DNA of 64,000 nt from Mycolicibacterium mengxianglii (GCF_015710575.1 NZ_CP065373.1:4774001-4838000); one strand, 5' to 3'; numbered from the stretch's first letter, positions 47,426 through 57,604 are shown. Notes: a model not told the origin generated them from the sequence alone. Made by a program: numbers and translations.

Positions 47426-49573
47426 CTAGCTGCTCAGCGAGACCGGCGGATTGAAGCGGTCGCCGTAACGCTCGGCCAACTGCTTGGCCCGGGCGACAAA
47501 CGCCTCCTTGCCGACACCCAGCTCGCCTTCGTAACCGACGATGAACTGGGCGCTGCCACCGGTGTACGGCGGGTAGCCGATGCCCATGATGGAGCCGATG
47601 TTGGCGTCGGCGGTCGAGGTGAGCACACCCTCGTCGAGGCACTTCTGCGTCTCGATGGCTTCGGCGAACAGCATCCGGTCGATCATGTCCTGCAGCGGGA
47701 TATCCGCTTTACCGGAACCGAACGTCTCGGCGAGACCCTCCCACAGACCGGTGCGCTTGCCGTCGACGTAGGAGTAGAAACCGGCGCCCTTGAGCCGCGA
47801 CGGCCGGCCGATCTCGATCATCTTGTTGACGACGGCCTCGGCCGGGTGCGGGGTGTAGGTGCCGCCCTCGTCCTCGACACCCTTGCGGGAGGCGACGGCG
47901 ATCTTCTGCATCAGCTCCAGGTTGAGCTCATCGGAGAGCTGCAGCGGCGGTGCCGGGTAACCGGCCTGCGAGCCGGCCTGCTCGATGCTGGCCGGGGCCA
48001 CACCCTCGCCCAGCATGGCCAGCGCCTCGTTGACGAAGGTGCCGATGACGCGGCTGGTGAAGAAGCCGCGGCTGTCGTTGACCACGATCGGGGTCTTGCC
48101 GATGGCCAGCGTGTAATCGAACACCCGGGCCAGCGCCTCGTCGGAGGTCTTCTCGCCCTTGATGATCTCGACCAGCGGCATCTTGTCCACCGGTGAGAAG
48201 AAGTGGATGCCGATGAAATCCTCTTGCCGCTTCACACCGGTCGCCAGACCCGTGATCGGCAGCGTGGAGGTGTTGGAGCCCAGCAGTGCGTTGGGTTCGA
48301 CGATGTCCTCGATCTCCTGGAACACCTTGTGCTTGAGTTCCTGGCTCTCGAACACGGCCTCGATCACGAAGTCGACGCCCTTGAAGTCCGCGGCGTCGGC
48401 TGACGGGGTGATCCGGCCCAGCAGCGCGTCACTGCGCTCCTGCGTGGTGCGACCCCGCTCGAGCGCCTTGGCCTCGATCTTCTCGGAGTAGGCCTTGCCC
48501 TTCTGCGCGGCCTCGATGCTGACATCCTTGAGCACCACGTCGAATCCGGCCTTGGCCGAGACGTAGGCGATGCCGGCGCCCATCATGCCCGCGCCCAGCA
48601 CACCGATCTTCTTGATCTCCTGCTTGGCGATGCCGTCGGGGCGGGAGCCACCGGAGTTGATGTACTGCAGGTCCAGGAAGAACGCCTGGATCATGTTCTT
48701 GGCGACCTGACCGGTGACCAGCGAGACGAAGTAGCGGCTCTCGATGCGGGTGGCGGTGTCGAAGTCGACCTGCGCGCCCTCGACAGCTGCATCGAGGATG
48801 GCCCGCGGTGCGGGCATCGGCGCACCCTTGAGCTGCTTCTTGAGCAGCGCCGGGAACGACGGCAGGATCGCCGCCAGCGCCGGGTGCGACGGGGTGCCGC
48901 CGGGCATCTTGTAGCCCTTGGCATCCCACGGCTGGGTGTGCGCTTCAGGATTCGCTTTGATCCACGCCTTGGCTGCGGGCACCAATTCGTCGACGCTGGA
49001 GACCAATTCGTCGACCAGTCCGATTTCCAGCGCCTTGCCGGGCTTGAAACGGGTGCCCTGGCTCAGCACCTCCATGAATGCCTTCTGGATGCCGAACATC
49101 CGCACGGTGCGGGCGACGCCGCCACCGCCGGGCAGCAGACCGAGGGTGACCTCGGGCAGACCGATCACCACACCCTTGACGTCGGCGGCGATGCGGTGGT
49201 GGGTAGCCAGCGCGATCTCCAGGCCACCACCGAGGGCGGCACCGTTGATGGCGGCCACAACGGGCTTGCCCAGGGTCTCCAGCTTGCGCAGGTCGGCCTT
49301 GATCGACTCGACCTCGGCGAACGACTCGGCGGCGTTGTCGGGGCCGACGTTGATCATCGCCTTGAGGTCACCGCCGGCGAAGAAGGTCTTCTTCGCGCTG
49401 GCGATCACCACACCGGTGATCGAATCCTTCTCCGCCACAAGCTTTTCTACGGCATTGTGCATCGACTCTTTGTAGTGGGCGTTCATCACGTTGGCCGAAC
49501 CTGTCGGATCGTCCAACGTCAGGGTGACGATGCCGTCGGCATCCTTGTCCCACTTGATGGTGTTCTCAGCCAT
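47426..49573 (-). CDS. fadB: Fatty acid oxidation enzyme FadB (hydratase/dehydrogenase)
   Basis: Bifunctional beta-oxidation protein of 715 residues. The N-terminal enoyl-CoA hydratase domain ([59 protein letters not shown]) is followed by an L-3-hydroxyacyl-CoA dehydrogenase with NAD-binding [53 protein letters not shown] and [19 protein letters not shown]. It forms the trifunctional complex with the thiolase FadA encoded one base upstream. Corresponds to Rv0860. A strong hairpin follows its stop. Confidence 0.96.
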   Translation of the reverse strand: MAENTIKWDKDADGIVTLTLDDPTGSANVMNAHYKESMHNAVEKLVAEKDSITGVVIASAKKTFFAGGDLKAMINVGPDNAAESFAEVESIKADLRKLETLGKPVVAAINGAALGGGLEIALATHHRIAADVKGVVIGLPEVTLGLLPGGGGVARTVRMFGIQKAFMEVLSQGTRFKPGKALEIGLVDELVSSVDELVPAAKAWIKANPEAHTQPWDAKGYKMPGGTPSHPALAAILPSFPALLKKQLKGAPMPAPRAILDAAVEGAQVDFDTATRIESRYFVSLVTGQVAKNMIQAFFLDLQYINSGGSRPDGIAKQEIKKIGVLGAGMMGAGIAYVSAKAGFDVVLKDVSIEAAQKGKAYSEKIEAKALERGRTTQERSDALLGRITPSADAADFKGVDFVIEAVFESQELKHKVFQEIEDIVEPNALLGSNTSTLPITGLATGVKRQEDFIGIHFFSPVDKMPLVEIIKGEKTSDEALARVFDYTLAIGKTPIVVNDSRGFFTSRVIGTFVNEALAMLGEGVAPASIEQAGSQAGYPAPPLQLSDELNLELMQKIAVASRKGVEDEGGTYTPHPAEAVVNKMIEIGRPSRLKGAGFYSYVDGKRTGLWEGLAETFGSGKADIPLQDMIDRMLFAEAIETQKCLDEGVLTSTADANIGSIMGIGYPPYTGGSAQFIVGYEGELGVGKEAFVARAKQLAERYGDRFNPPVSLSS

Positions 49574-49574
49574 G

Positions 49575-50786
<1,212 letters not shown>

Positions 50787-50917
50787 GTGTTGACTCCAGG
50801 TCCTGTTCAGGGTCGGTTTCACGGGCAGAACCCGTGCGGAGGAGGTGAGTCCTCCATCCCGCGAGCCTAGCAGCCTCGCCCAACCACTTGGTTGGGATGC
50901 CGGTCACCTTCCAATGC

Positions 50918-50975
50918 CGAGCAGACGCAAACTCACCCAGTTCCGGGCGGATTTGGGTGAATTTGCGTCTGCTCG
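50918..50975. terminator. 22-bp inverted repeat between fadA and nitrile hydratase locus
   Basis: cgagcagacgcaaactcacc (from 50918) and ggtgaatttgcgtctgctcg (to 50975) form a 22-bp stem with one mismatch and a 14-base loop. It lies downstream of the nitrile hydratase operon, which ends at 51037, and upstream of fadA, so it is probably the operon's terminator. The cgagcagacgcaaa word is, to my knowledge, a recurrent intergenic palindrome in mycobacteria. Confidence 0.7.
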
Positions 50976-51036
50976 CGGTAGGAGGAGTGCGGGTTGGCAG
51001 GCCCAGCCGAGCCGACGTGCGGTCCGCGAGCCGCCC

Positions 51037-51507
51037 TCAGACCGTCGTGGCGGAGCGCTCGCCGTACACCGCGATGGGCTTGATCCTGTCGCGGATCTCA
51101 GCCAGCGGGGTCATCGGATGATCGTGATCGTGATCATGGGCAGGAGTGGGGCAATCCGGCTGAACTCGAATATGGTTCGCCAGCTCCACGGGCTGTCCGT
51201 GCGGGGTCCCCAGATACGCCAGGCGCCACTCTTCCTGACGTTCGTCCACCATGTCGTCGGACAACCCGGCGTGCCGGTCGATCATCCGGCTGACGGTCGT
51301 CAACCACTGTCGGTAGTAGGACTCGGTGACGGTCTCGTCGGCGCGCCGCGGTGCACCGTTGATCTCCGCGGAGAACTCGCTCACCCACTCTCCCCAGCTG
51401 AACAACTGCTGACGTGTCAGTGCCACCACGATCGCGAAAGCCTCGACCTGCCAAGGCTCTTCGAAGGAGACTTCCGGATCCTCGTTCGGCGACAGCAGCG
51501 CGTTCAT
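51037..51507 (-). CDS. Nitrile hydratase accessory protein with His-rich tail
   Basis: Protein of 156 residues. Residues ~10-75 (FEEPWQVEAFAIVVALTRQQ, LFSWGEWVSEFSAEINGA, SYYRQWLTTVSRMI) match the nitrile hydratase activator/accessory family, itself related to the N-terminal half of the beta subunit; such activators insert cobalt or iron and exchange subunits during maturation. The C-terminal part contains AHDHDHDHP, a striking His-Asp repeat that could bind cobalt or nickel. The ATG overlaps the stop of the beta-C gene (ATGA), so it is the last gene of the operon. Confidence 0.85.
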   Translation of the reverse strand: MNALLSPNEDPEVSFEEPWQVEAFAIVVALTRQQLFSWGEWVSEFSAEINGAPRRADETVTESYYRQWLTTVSRMIDRHAGLSDDMVDERQEEWRLAYLGTPHGQPVELANHIRVQPDCPTPAHDHDHDHPMTPLAEIRDRIKPIAVYGERSATTV

Positions 51508-51863
51508 GACGCCTGCGACGGGTCGAGGTAGCTGTCCCACAGGTCGATGTAGATCCATGAGTTGGGGGTCCCGCGGTCACCGAACAGCTCGCTGCTGCTG
51601 AACTTGATGCTGTAGAGGTGTTCGGGGTTTTCTCCGAGGCCGTGCGCCATGGTGTCGGGGTAGACGAAGAACCCATGATGTCGGTCGACGACGCCGACGT
51701 GCCCTTTGGCGTAGCCGGGTAGCCGGGTGTGCCCGACCGGATTGTGGTTGCGCACCAAGACGGTGTCCCCCATGGTGAAGCGAGGTTCGACGGTGACGGG
51801 CCGGGTGAAGTCGCCGGGTGTCCGAATCGCGCCGAACACCTCGGCAGGCGCCAGTTTCTGCAT
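51504..51863 (-). CDS. Nitrile hydratase beta subunit, C-terminal-half protein
   Basis: Protein of 119 residues equal to the SH3-like C-terminal half of nitrile hydratase beta: RFTMGDTVLVRNHNPVGHTR, LPGYAKGHVGVVDRHHGFFV, YPDTMAHGLGENPEHLYSIK and WIYIDLWDSYLDP. It has its own ATG and an AAAGGA ribosome site, one base after the stop of the beta-N gene and in a different frame. In toyocamycin nitrile hydratase (ToyJKL) and thiocyanate hydrolase the beta chain is likewise made as two polypeptides, so this is probably a genuine subunit rather than an artefact. Confidence 0.88.
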   Translation of the reverse strand: MQKLAPAEVFGAIRTPGDFTRPVTVEPRFTMGDTVLVRNHNPVGHTRLPGYAKGHVGVVDRHHGFFVYPDTMAHGLGENPEHLYSIKFSSSELFGDRGTPNSWIYIDLWDSYLDPSQAS

Positions 51864-51864
51864 G

Positions 51865-52179
51865 TCAGACGATTTCCTTTGCTTCGAGTTCGGCGATTCG
51901 GTCCGCCAGCTCTTCCCTGGTGAACAGTCCGTTGGCGAAAGCGAGGTTCTCCGCGGCGCGCAGCCAGTGCACGTAGTACGGGGTGCCCAGGTATTCGGCG
52001 GGGTCCATGATCTCGATGGAGTGCCGGAACTCGTCCAGCGGGCACAGCCCGGCGGCGAAATACATTCCGATGACCGAGAAGACGTCCTTCTCCCAGGGAC
52101 CGTGGAACACCACTTCGTTGTCCTCGGTCTTGACGGTGCCCATACCGTCTCTGCCACCGACGTCGTGAATTCCGTTCAC
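51865..52179 (-). CDS. Nitrile hydratase beta subunit, N-terminal-half protein
   Basis: Protein of 104 residues equal to the helical N-terminal half of nitrile hydratase beta: it begins MNGIHDVGGRDGMGTVKTED, as beta subunits do, then FHGPWEKDVFSVIGMYFAAG, RHSIEIMDPAEYLGTPYYVH and FTREELADRIAELE. The GTG at 52179 overlaps the alpha-subunit stop (GTGA); a much longer open frame upstream is antisense-like noise. A normal beta subunit is about 220-230 residues; this gene plus the next (104 + 119) add up to exactly that. Confidence 0.88.
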   Translation of the reverse strand: MNGIHDVGGRDGMGTVKTEDNEVVFHGPWEKDVFSVIGMYFAAGLCPLDEFRHSIEIMDPAEYLGTPYYVHWLRAAENLAFANGLFTREELADRIAELEAKEIV

Positions 52180-52802
52180 GCAGCGGCTCCTTCGGGGGTG
52201 GCGGCCAGTTTGGTGCCGATCATGGCGTCGCGGCTCACCAGCTCGGCCAGTTGTTCGATGCTGAATCCTGCTGTCCCGGCGGGACGTTGCGGGATGACGA
52301 CGTAGCGGATCTCCGCGGTGCTGTCCCACACCCGGATCTCGATGTCCTCGGGCAGCGTCGTTCCGAACTCGCCCAGCACCACCCGCGGCTCGAAAACCAC
52401 CCGGGAACGGTATTGCGGGGCCTTGTACCAAGCCGGCGGCAGTCCCAGGACGGCCCAGGGATAACACGAGCACAGTGTGCACACCACGACGTTGTGCACC
52501 TCGTCGGTGTTCTCGACGAAGATGACGTGCGCCCCCTCGAAGCCGGTCATGCCGAGCTCGGCGAGTGTCGAGGTACCGTCGGCGACCAGTTTCGCCTTGA
52601 ATTCTGGTTCCGCCCATGCCCGGGCGATCACCGCAGCGCCGTCCTTGGGTCCGATGCGGTTCTCGTAGATGTCGACCACTTCGTTGAAGGAGTCGGGATC
52701 GATGATGCCCTTCTCCACAAGTAGTGACTGCATCGCTTTGATCCGTAGCTGGGCATAGGGCGGAGGCGCGGTGTAGCCGTCACTGCGCGTGATTTCTTCC
52801 AT
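52176..52802 (-). CDS. Nitrile hydratase alpha subunit, cobalt type
   Basis: Alpha subunit of 208 residues of a nitrile hydratase-family enzyme, which hydrates a nitrile to the amide. The metal claw is VCTLCSCYPW with C108, C111 and C113; threonine in the second position (CTLCSC) is the signature of cobalt enzymes, whereas iron enzymes have CSLCSC. IGPKDGAAVIARAWAEPEFK, PPAWYKAPQYRSRVV and RVWDSTAEIRYVVIPQRPAG are also standard. It stands 30 bases after the double-nitrilase gene and overlaps the beta-N gene. A thiocyanate-hydrolase-like substrate cannot be excluded, because that enzyme has the same architecture. Confidence 0.93.
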   Translation of the reverse strand: MEEITRSDGYTAPPPYAQLRIKAMQSLLVEKGIIDPDSFNEVVDIYENRIGPKDGAAVIARAWAEPEFKAKLVADGTSTLAELGMTGFEGAHVIFVENTDEVHNVVVCTLCSCYPWAVLGLPPAWYKAPQYRSRVVFEPRVVLGEFGTTLPEDIEIRVWDSTAEIRYVVIPQRPAGTAGFSIEQLAELVSRDAMIGTKLAATPEGAAA

Positions 52803-52832
52803 CGGTGTTGTGATTCCTTTCCTCGGTCGGTG

Positions 52833-54616
52833 TCAGCCGACGCCGGCGAGCGTGACGCCGGTTGTGACCTCGACGGTTGCGGGCCGGTCCGGCGCGGACA
52901 GCGTGCGGTAGTGGTGCGGCAGGCGCATGGTGACCAGGTCCTTGCGCCGCACCACATTCGCGTTGTACGGGCCGGGGCCGTCGCTGGTGTCGATGGCTGC
53001 CACCAGCACCTCTGCAGCGGTGCCTGCCACGCGCTCCCGGCGGGGGAACTCGAAGGTGTCGGGGCCGAATAGTCCACTGCGACCGCCGAATTCAGGCGGG
53101 TTGGCGTAGGCGAGGTACACGTTGTTCTCCCCGGCCCGCACCCGCATGTGGTGCCAGTGCAGGTGGCTGGCGCCTCGGGGGATCGGATAGTTCAGCGGCA
53201 CCGTCGTGCCCGGGTGCCCGTGATGCAGCGGTGCGGCGATCCGGGCGGGCACGGCGATCACGTCACATCCACGCAGGGCTGCCACCCGGCCGGACTCGGG
53301 GCGCAGCACGTCGTCTCCGTGTAACAGCGCGACCCGGCCCACCGGGATATCGGCGTGCGTCCAACAATCCCCTGCCGCGAAGTACATCTCGTCGTCCTCG
53401 CTGAGGTGGATCTTGCGATGGACGGCGACGATGCCCTCGGGGCCGATGAGCACGGCACTGTTGTACGGGGCCGTCCCCACGTCACCGCGCTCGGCGATCC
53501 CGACCACCAGATAGCTCCCGCAGCCGGCGGCAGAATCCAGCAGTGGTTGCAGAATACCGTCCACAGCAATACTTTCCGCGTAGTCAACCGCGGCACTGGG
53601 TGGACCCGAGACGCTGAGTTCCGGAAACACCACCAGGTCAGCACCGGCGTCGACGGCGTCGAGAAAAGCTCTTCGGATCTGCGCGACGTTGGCTGCGCTG
53701 TCTGAGGTGGCATCCTGCTGGACGGCGGCGAGAACCGAGGGCCGACCGACTGGAATGGGGTTATTGCCGTAGAGGCTGAAGAAATCTCGTGGATTCCACA
53801 GGTAGGTGTTGATCTGTAGGTCGCGGTACAACTCGGGCCTGCGTCCGGACAGGCCCGAGGCCGATGACGCCTTGGCCGCGCGCACCGCGGTCAGATCGAT
53901 CTCGGCAGTGATCACTCCGTCGCCCCCGTCCTGGGAGGCCAGGATCTCCGAATCCGGTGCGATGATGCAGGATCCGCCGCTGAACTGCACGCCGCGTTCC
54001 AAACCCCAACGGTTGCTTTCGATCAGGTAGCAGGAGTTCTCGTAGGCCCGGCTGATCCAGTATGGCGCCGGCGTGCGCTCGGCGAGCCAGTTGCTGATGT
54101 GGCAGATCACGTCGGCGCCGTCGAGTGCCACCACTCTGGCCGTCTCCACGAAGTGGATGTCCATGCAGATCAGCAACGCGATCCGGCCCAGGGCGGTGTC
54201 GAAGACCTGATGCCCCCGGTCTCCCGGTGTGGCCCATTTCGGTTCGGCGATGTAGCCGTGCGTCTTTCGGTGGGTGCCGATGACCCCCCCGGACCGATGA
54301 GAACGGCGGAGTTGTACAGCAGGCCGGTGTCGGGGTCGCGTTCCGGCATGCCGATCACGATGTGGCAGTCGTGGATGGCGGCGAGTTCGGCGAACACGTC
54401 GGTAGCGGGACCCGGCACCGGCTCGGCCATGGTCTCCGCCTCGGCGGGGCCGAAGAAGCAATAGCCGGAGATGGCCATCTCCGGGGTGGTGATCAGCTTG
54501 GCTCCCCCGGCGGCGGCCTGGGTCACCAGTTCGGCAAGGCGGGTGATGTTGCCTGGTTTGTCGAACAACACCGGTTCGAACTGGATCGCCGAAGCCAGGT
54601 ACGTCGTCTCCGACAC
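52833..54616 (-). CDS. Double nitrilase-superfamily protein (frameshifted; second domain lacks Cys)
   Basis: Two carbon-nitrogen hydrolase domains in tandem, about 594 residues if read through. Domain 1 starts at ATG 54616 (MSETTYLASAIQFEPVLFDK) with Glu in TTPEMAISGY, Lys in THRKTHGYI and Cys in LLICMDIHFVETA: a full triad. Between GPGG and VIGTHRK the frame changes at a run of seven Cs (54284-54290; G7 on the coding strand). Domain 2 has Glu in FPELSVSG and Lys in VHRKIHLSEDDEMYF, but the cysteine position reads ALLHGDD, so the nucleophile is lost. It precedes the nitrile hydratase genes and may be the amidase of the pathway. Pseudogene, sequencing error and slippage are all possible explanations of the shift. 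Confidence 0.8.
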
Positions 54617-54711
54617 TGTTGTCCTTCCATCGTCCTCACTGTCACCACTCAGATGCGACCGGTGACGGCTTGAACGCTAGGAATCTCGCGTGTCGCCGAG
54701 TTACAGCTGCG

Positions 54712-54757
54712 GTTTCGTTGGTGTTAACGAACTCCGATTCATGTTTCGTTTGTGTTA
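54712..54757. promoter_or_regulatory. Paired 15-bp direct repeats upstream of nitrile hydratase operon
   Basis: gtttcgttggtgtta (54712-54726) and gtttcgtttgtgtta (54743-54757) differ at one base and are 31 bp apart, about three helical turns. They lie about 100 bases upstream of the double-nitrilase start; the second copy overlaps the last codons of the marR gene. This geometry suits an activator or repressor site for the operon, with the MarR or AmiC-like protein as candidate ligand-responsive regulators. Confidence 0.5.
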
Positions 54758-55239
54758 CCTGCGACGCTCTGAACTGCGTAGTTGATGGTCCAAAAAAGGT
54801 TGTCGTCGGAAACTGATTCCGCCGATTCGAGCACGTCGAGCGCGTTGCCGACGGCCACCTGCAGCGACGTGAGCGCGTCGCGCACGCCGGTGTCGAGGTG
54901 CGCGTCAGCACGGTCGAGCACGTCGGCGCAGGACCGGTGTACTGCGGTGCCGCGGTTGGTCAGGTGGATGTTGATGCGCCGCCGGTCGGCGGGGTCGATG
55001 CGGCGGTACAGCAGGTTGTTGGTGACCATCCGGTCCACCAGTTTCGACAGCACCGACGGCGCCAGGCCCACATCCTTGCCGATCTTCGACATCACCGAAG
55101 GTCCGTTGGTCGCCACGTGGTCCAGGACCCGCCACTCGTCGAGAGCGCAGCCCTGGACTGCCAGCAGTGCCTCCAGCCGACTGCGCAACCTACGGACGAG
55201 CGCATCGGCCTGCAGCGCGACCTGCGATGCCGTTCCCAT
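54739..55239 (-). CDS. MarR family regulator, NhhD-like
   Basis: Winged-helix MarR protein of 166 residues. DNA-binding segment: LDEWRVLDHVATNGPSVMSK, IGKDVGLAPSVLSKLVDRMV, NNLLYRRIDPADRRRINIHL, with the DRR wing. It lies immediately upstream of the nitrile hydratase locus on the same strand and divergent from an AmiC-like gene. In Rhodococcus rhodochrous J1 the high-molecular-mass nitrile hydratase is controlled by NhhD (MarR-like) with NhhC (AmiC-like); the same pair here argues for amide- or nitrile-inducible control. Specific operator unproven. Confidence 0.83.
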   Translation of the reverse strand: MGTASQVALQADALVRRLRSRLEALLAVQGCALDEWRVLDHVATNGPSVMSKIGKDVGLAPSVLSKLVDRMVTNNLLYRRIDPADRRRINIHLTNRGTAVHRSCADVLDRADAHLDTGVRDALTSLQVAVGNALDVLESAESVSDDNLFWTINYAVQSVAGNTNET

Positions 55240-55364
55240 TGCCGGGTCCCTTCCATCGGTCTACCGTGGGCGCCGGTGGCGCACCACCGTCGGTGGCGAC
55301 CCTAGTCGCCCGATCCGGTAAGGGGCCGACTGAAAACCGTGACGCTCGTCGAAAGTCGGCCGCA

Positions 55365-56447
55365 ATGAACACTTCCGCCCACGACGACGCATTCAGTGTC
55401 GCCGTGGTCAACCCGCTGCAGGGGCCGCTGGGAATCATCGGCCCACCGGCTCAGCTGTGCGCACAGTTGGCGGCCGAGGAGATCAATGCGGCGGGCGGCA
55501 TCCTGGGCCGTGAGCTCCGTCTGCTGACGGTCGACGGTGGGCTCCCGCCCGCAGTCATCGCCGCCCGGGTGGACGCGCTGGTGTCCAGCGGGCAGGCGCA
55601 TTCGGTGATCGGCACTCACACCTCATCGGTGCGCAAGGCGGTTGCCCCCACCCTGGCAGGACGGGTGCCCTACGTGTACACCTCGTTGTACGAGGGCGGT
55701 GAACGCGATCCCGGCGTGTTCATCACCGGCGAGACACCCGATACCCAGCTGCTTCCGGCGCTCACCATGCTCGACGAAGAGTTCCGGGTCCGCGAATGGT
55801 TCGTGGTGGGCAACGACTACATCTGGCCGCGGTCGACCGCGCAGCAGATCCGCAGACACCTGGCCAACGACAACCGGGCACTCGCCGGGCAGGCTTATGT
55901 TCCCTTGGGCTGCAACGATTTCACCGTGGTGCTGGACGGCCTGGAGCGGTCAAATGCGACAGGCGTCGTGGTTCTGCTCGTCGGCCAGGATGCCGTCGAT
56001 TTCCATCGCCAGTTCGCCGAGCGTGGACTACACCATCAGATGGTGCGGCTGAGTCCCCTGATGGACGAGAACATGCTCCTGGCTGCCGGTGCGGCGGCCT
56101 CCGAGCAGCTGTACGTCGGCGCCGCCTACTTCTCGACGCTGCCGACCCAGGGCAGCCTGGATTTCACTGCCCGTTACTCGCGGCGTTTCGGCCCCGAAGC
56201 TCCCATGGTGGGCACCATGGCCGAATCCTGTTACGAGGGTTTGCATCTGCTGGCAGCACTGACAAAAACGGCTGGCAGCGCGGCGGTTTCGGAGTTGTGC
56301 CGGGTGGCCGATGACGTCGAATTCGAGGGCCCGCGTGGTGCGCAGCGTCTCACCGCACACCACACGTCCCAGTTGAACTACCTGGCCAAGGCCTCCGGGC
56401 TCGATTTCGACGTGCTTGCCTCGCTGAGCTCGGCCAAGGTCGGGTAG
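55365..56447 (+). CDS. AmiC/NhhC-like amide sensor protein
   Basis: Periplasmic-binding-protein fold of 360 residues without a signal peptide, so cytosolic, like the amide sensor AmiC of Pseudomonas and NhhC of Rhodococcus. FSVAVVNPLQGPLGIIGPPA, QLAAEEINAAGGILGRELRL, SVIGTHTSSVRKAVAPTLAG, VPYVYTSLYEGGERDPGVFI and REWFVVGNDYIWPRSTAQQI are the landmarks; YTSLYEGGE and NDYIWPR are typical of the urea/amide-binding branch. ATG 55365 is the family start; upstream in-frame sequence is not. Divergent from marR by about 125 bases. Its 3' end overlaps the convergent OYE gene by 70 bases. Confidence 0.85.
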   Translation: MNTSAHDDAFSVAVVNPLQGPLGIIGPPAQLCAQLAAEEINAAGGILGRELRLLTVDGGLPPAVIAARVDALVSSGQAHSVIGTHTSSVRKAVAPTLAGRVPYVYTSLYEGGERDPGVFITGETPDTQLLPALTMLDEEFRVREWFVVGNDYIWPRSTAQQIRRHLANDNRALAGQAYVPLGCNDFTVVLDGLERSNATGVVVLLVGQDAVDFHRQFAERGLHHQMVRLSPLMDENMLLAAGAAASEQLYVGAAYFSTLPTQGSLDFTARYSRRFGPEAPMVGTMAESCYEGLHLLAALTKTAGSAAVSELCRVADDVEFEGPRGAQRLTAHHTSQLNYLAKASGLDFDVLASLSSAKVG

Positions 56448-57511
56448 TCCGTGTAACCCGCTGGACCGGGTGCGTAGAAGGTCGTCACATCCGGCTCGTT
56501 GAGCTCGGCCCCCTCCTTCAGGCGTTCGATCAGATCTGGGTTGGCCAGGAAAGCCCGCCCGACCGCGGCGGCGCTGATCACTCCCCAATCGGCCAGCTCT
56601 TCGAGTTGGCAGAAGCTGGTGTCCACCTCACGACCGGTATTGAGCACCACCGGTCCCGACCACAGGGTGCGCAACGCTCCGAAAGCGGCGTCAGCAGGAT
56701 TGATCAGGAAGTGCAGATACGCCAGGCCCAGCGAATCGATCCGGTTCAGCAGGGCCTCGTACGCGCTCACCTTGTCGTTCTCCTGTATGTCGCCCGCAGT
56801 GTTCCCGGGTGAGATCCGCAGCCCGACGCGCCCGGCGCCGATCTCGGCGCTGACGGCCTCGACCACCTCAGCGGTCAGCCGGGCCCGATTCTCCGGCGAG
56901 CCACCGTAGGTGTCGGTGCGCTGGTTGACGACATCAGAGAGGAATTGGTGCAGCAGATACCCGTTGGCGCCATGGATTTCGACACCGTCCGCGCCGGCGT
57001 CGACAGCACGCCGAGCGGCCGCGCGGAATTGGTCGACGATCTGGCGAATCTCCGATTCCTCGAGTGCCCGGGGCGCCGGCAAGGACTGCTTGCCCGAGTG
57101 GGTGTGAGTGGTCGTATCGGCTGCGATCGCCGAGGGTGCCACCGATTCCACACCGCTGATCTCCGGGTGGCCCATCCGGCCGACGTGCCACAGCTGCACG
57201 AATATGGTGCCGCCGGCATCGTGCACGGCCGCTGCCACCTCGGCCCACTTGAGCTGGTGGTTGTCGGTGTAGATGCCGGGGGTGTTCAGGTAGGCGCCGT
57301 TGGCCTGCTGCGAGATCGCCGTGGCCTCGGTGATGATGACTCCGGCTCCCGCGCGCTGGGCGTAATACTGCGCGGCCAGCGGCGACGGGGTGCCGTCGGC
57401 ATCGGCGCGCGACCTCGTCAGAGGCGCCATGAAGATCCGATTCGCGGCGGCGGTGTCACCGACCTGGATGGGCTTGAGCAGTGCGGCATCGCTGGCCAGT
57501 TTGAAGGTCAC
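56378..57511 (-). CDS. Old yellow enzyme family alkene reductase
   Basis: FMN-dependent ene-reductase of 377 residues (NemA/OYE type), reducing activated C=C bonds with NAD(P)H. Landmarks: NRIFMAPLTRSRADADGTPS, FVQLWHVGRMGHPEISG, VEIHGANGYLLHQFLSDVVN (His/Asn pair), RTDTYGGSPENRARLTAEVV and RAFLANPDLIERLKEGAELN. GTG 57511 follows TTAGGAG and is preferred to the upstream frame. The last ~23 codons overlap antisense with the end of the AmiC-like gene, leaving no room for separate terminators. Confidence 0.92.
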   Translation of the reverse strand: MTFKLASDAALLKPIQVGDTAAANRIFMAPLTRSRADADGTPSPLAAQYYAQRAGAGVIITEATAISQQANGAYLNTPGIYTDNHQLKWAEVAAAVHDAGGTIFVQLWHVGRMGHPEISGVESVAPSAIAADTTTHTHSGKQSLPAPRALEESEIRQIVDQFRAAARRAVDAGADGVEIHGANGYLLHQFLSDVVNQRTDTYGGSPENRARLTAEVVEAVSAEIGAGRVGLRISPGNTAGDIQENDKVSAYEALLNRIDSLGLAYLHFLINPADAAFGALRTLWSGPVVLNTGREVDTSFCQLEELADWGVISAAAVGRAFLANPDLIERLKEGAELNEPDVTTFYAPGPAGYTDYPTLAELSEASTSKSSPEALAR

Positions 57512-57604
57512 GACTCCTAAGAGCGCCCGGCGGAGCCGTTTCATTCCCGACTGATACCGGTCGGATCCGTGGCGGCGACATCACGGTTGTGAAACCTGCT
57601 GATA

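Noticed and set aside
51865..52617. Long N-terminal extension of the beta-N nitrile hydratase gene
   Set aside because: Runs out of frame through the alpha gene; the GTGA overlap and the conserved NGIHDVGG start fix the true start at 52179.
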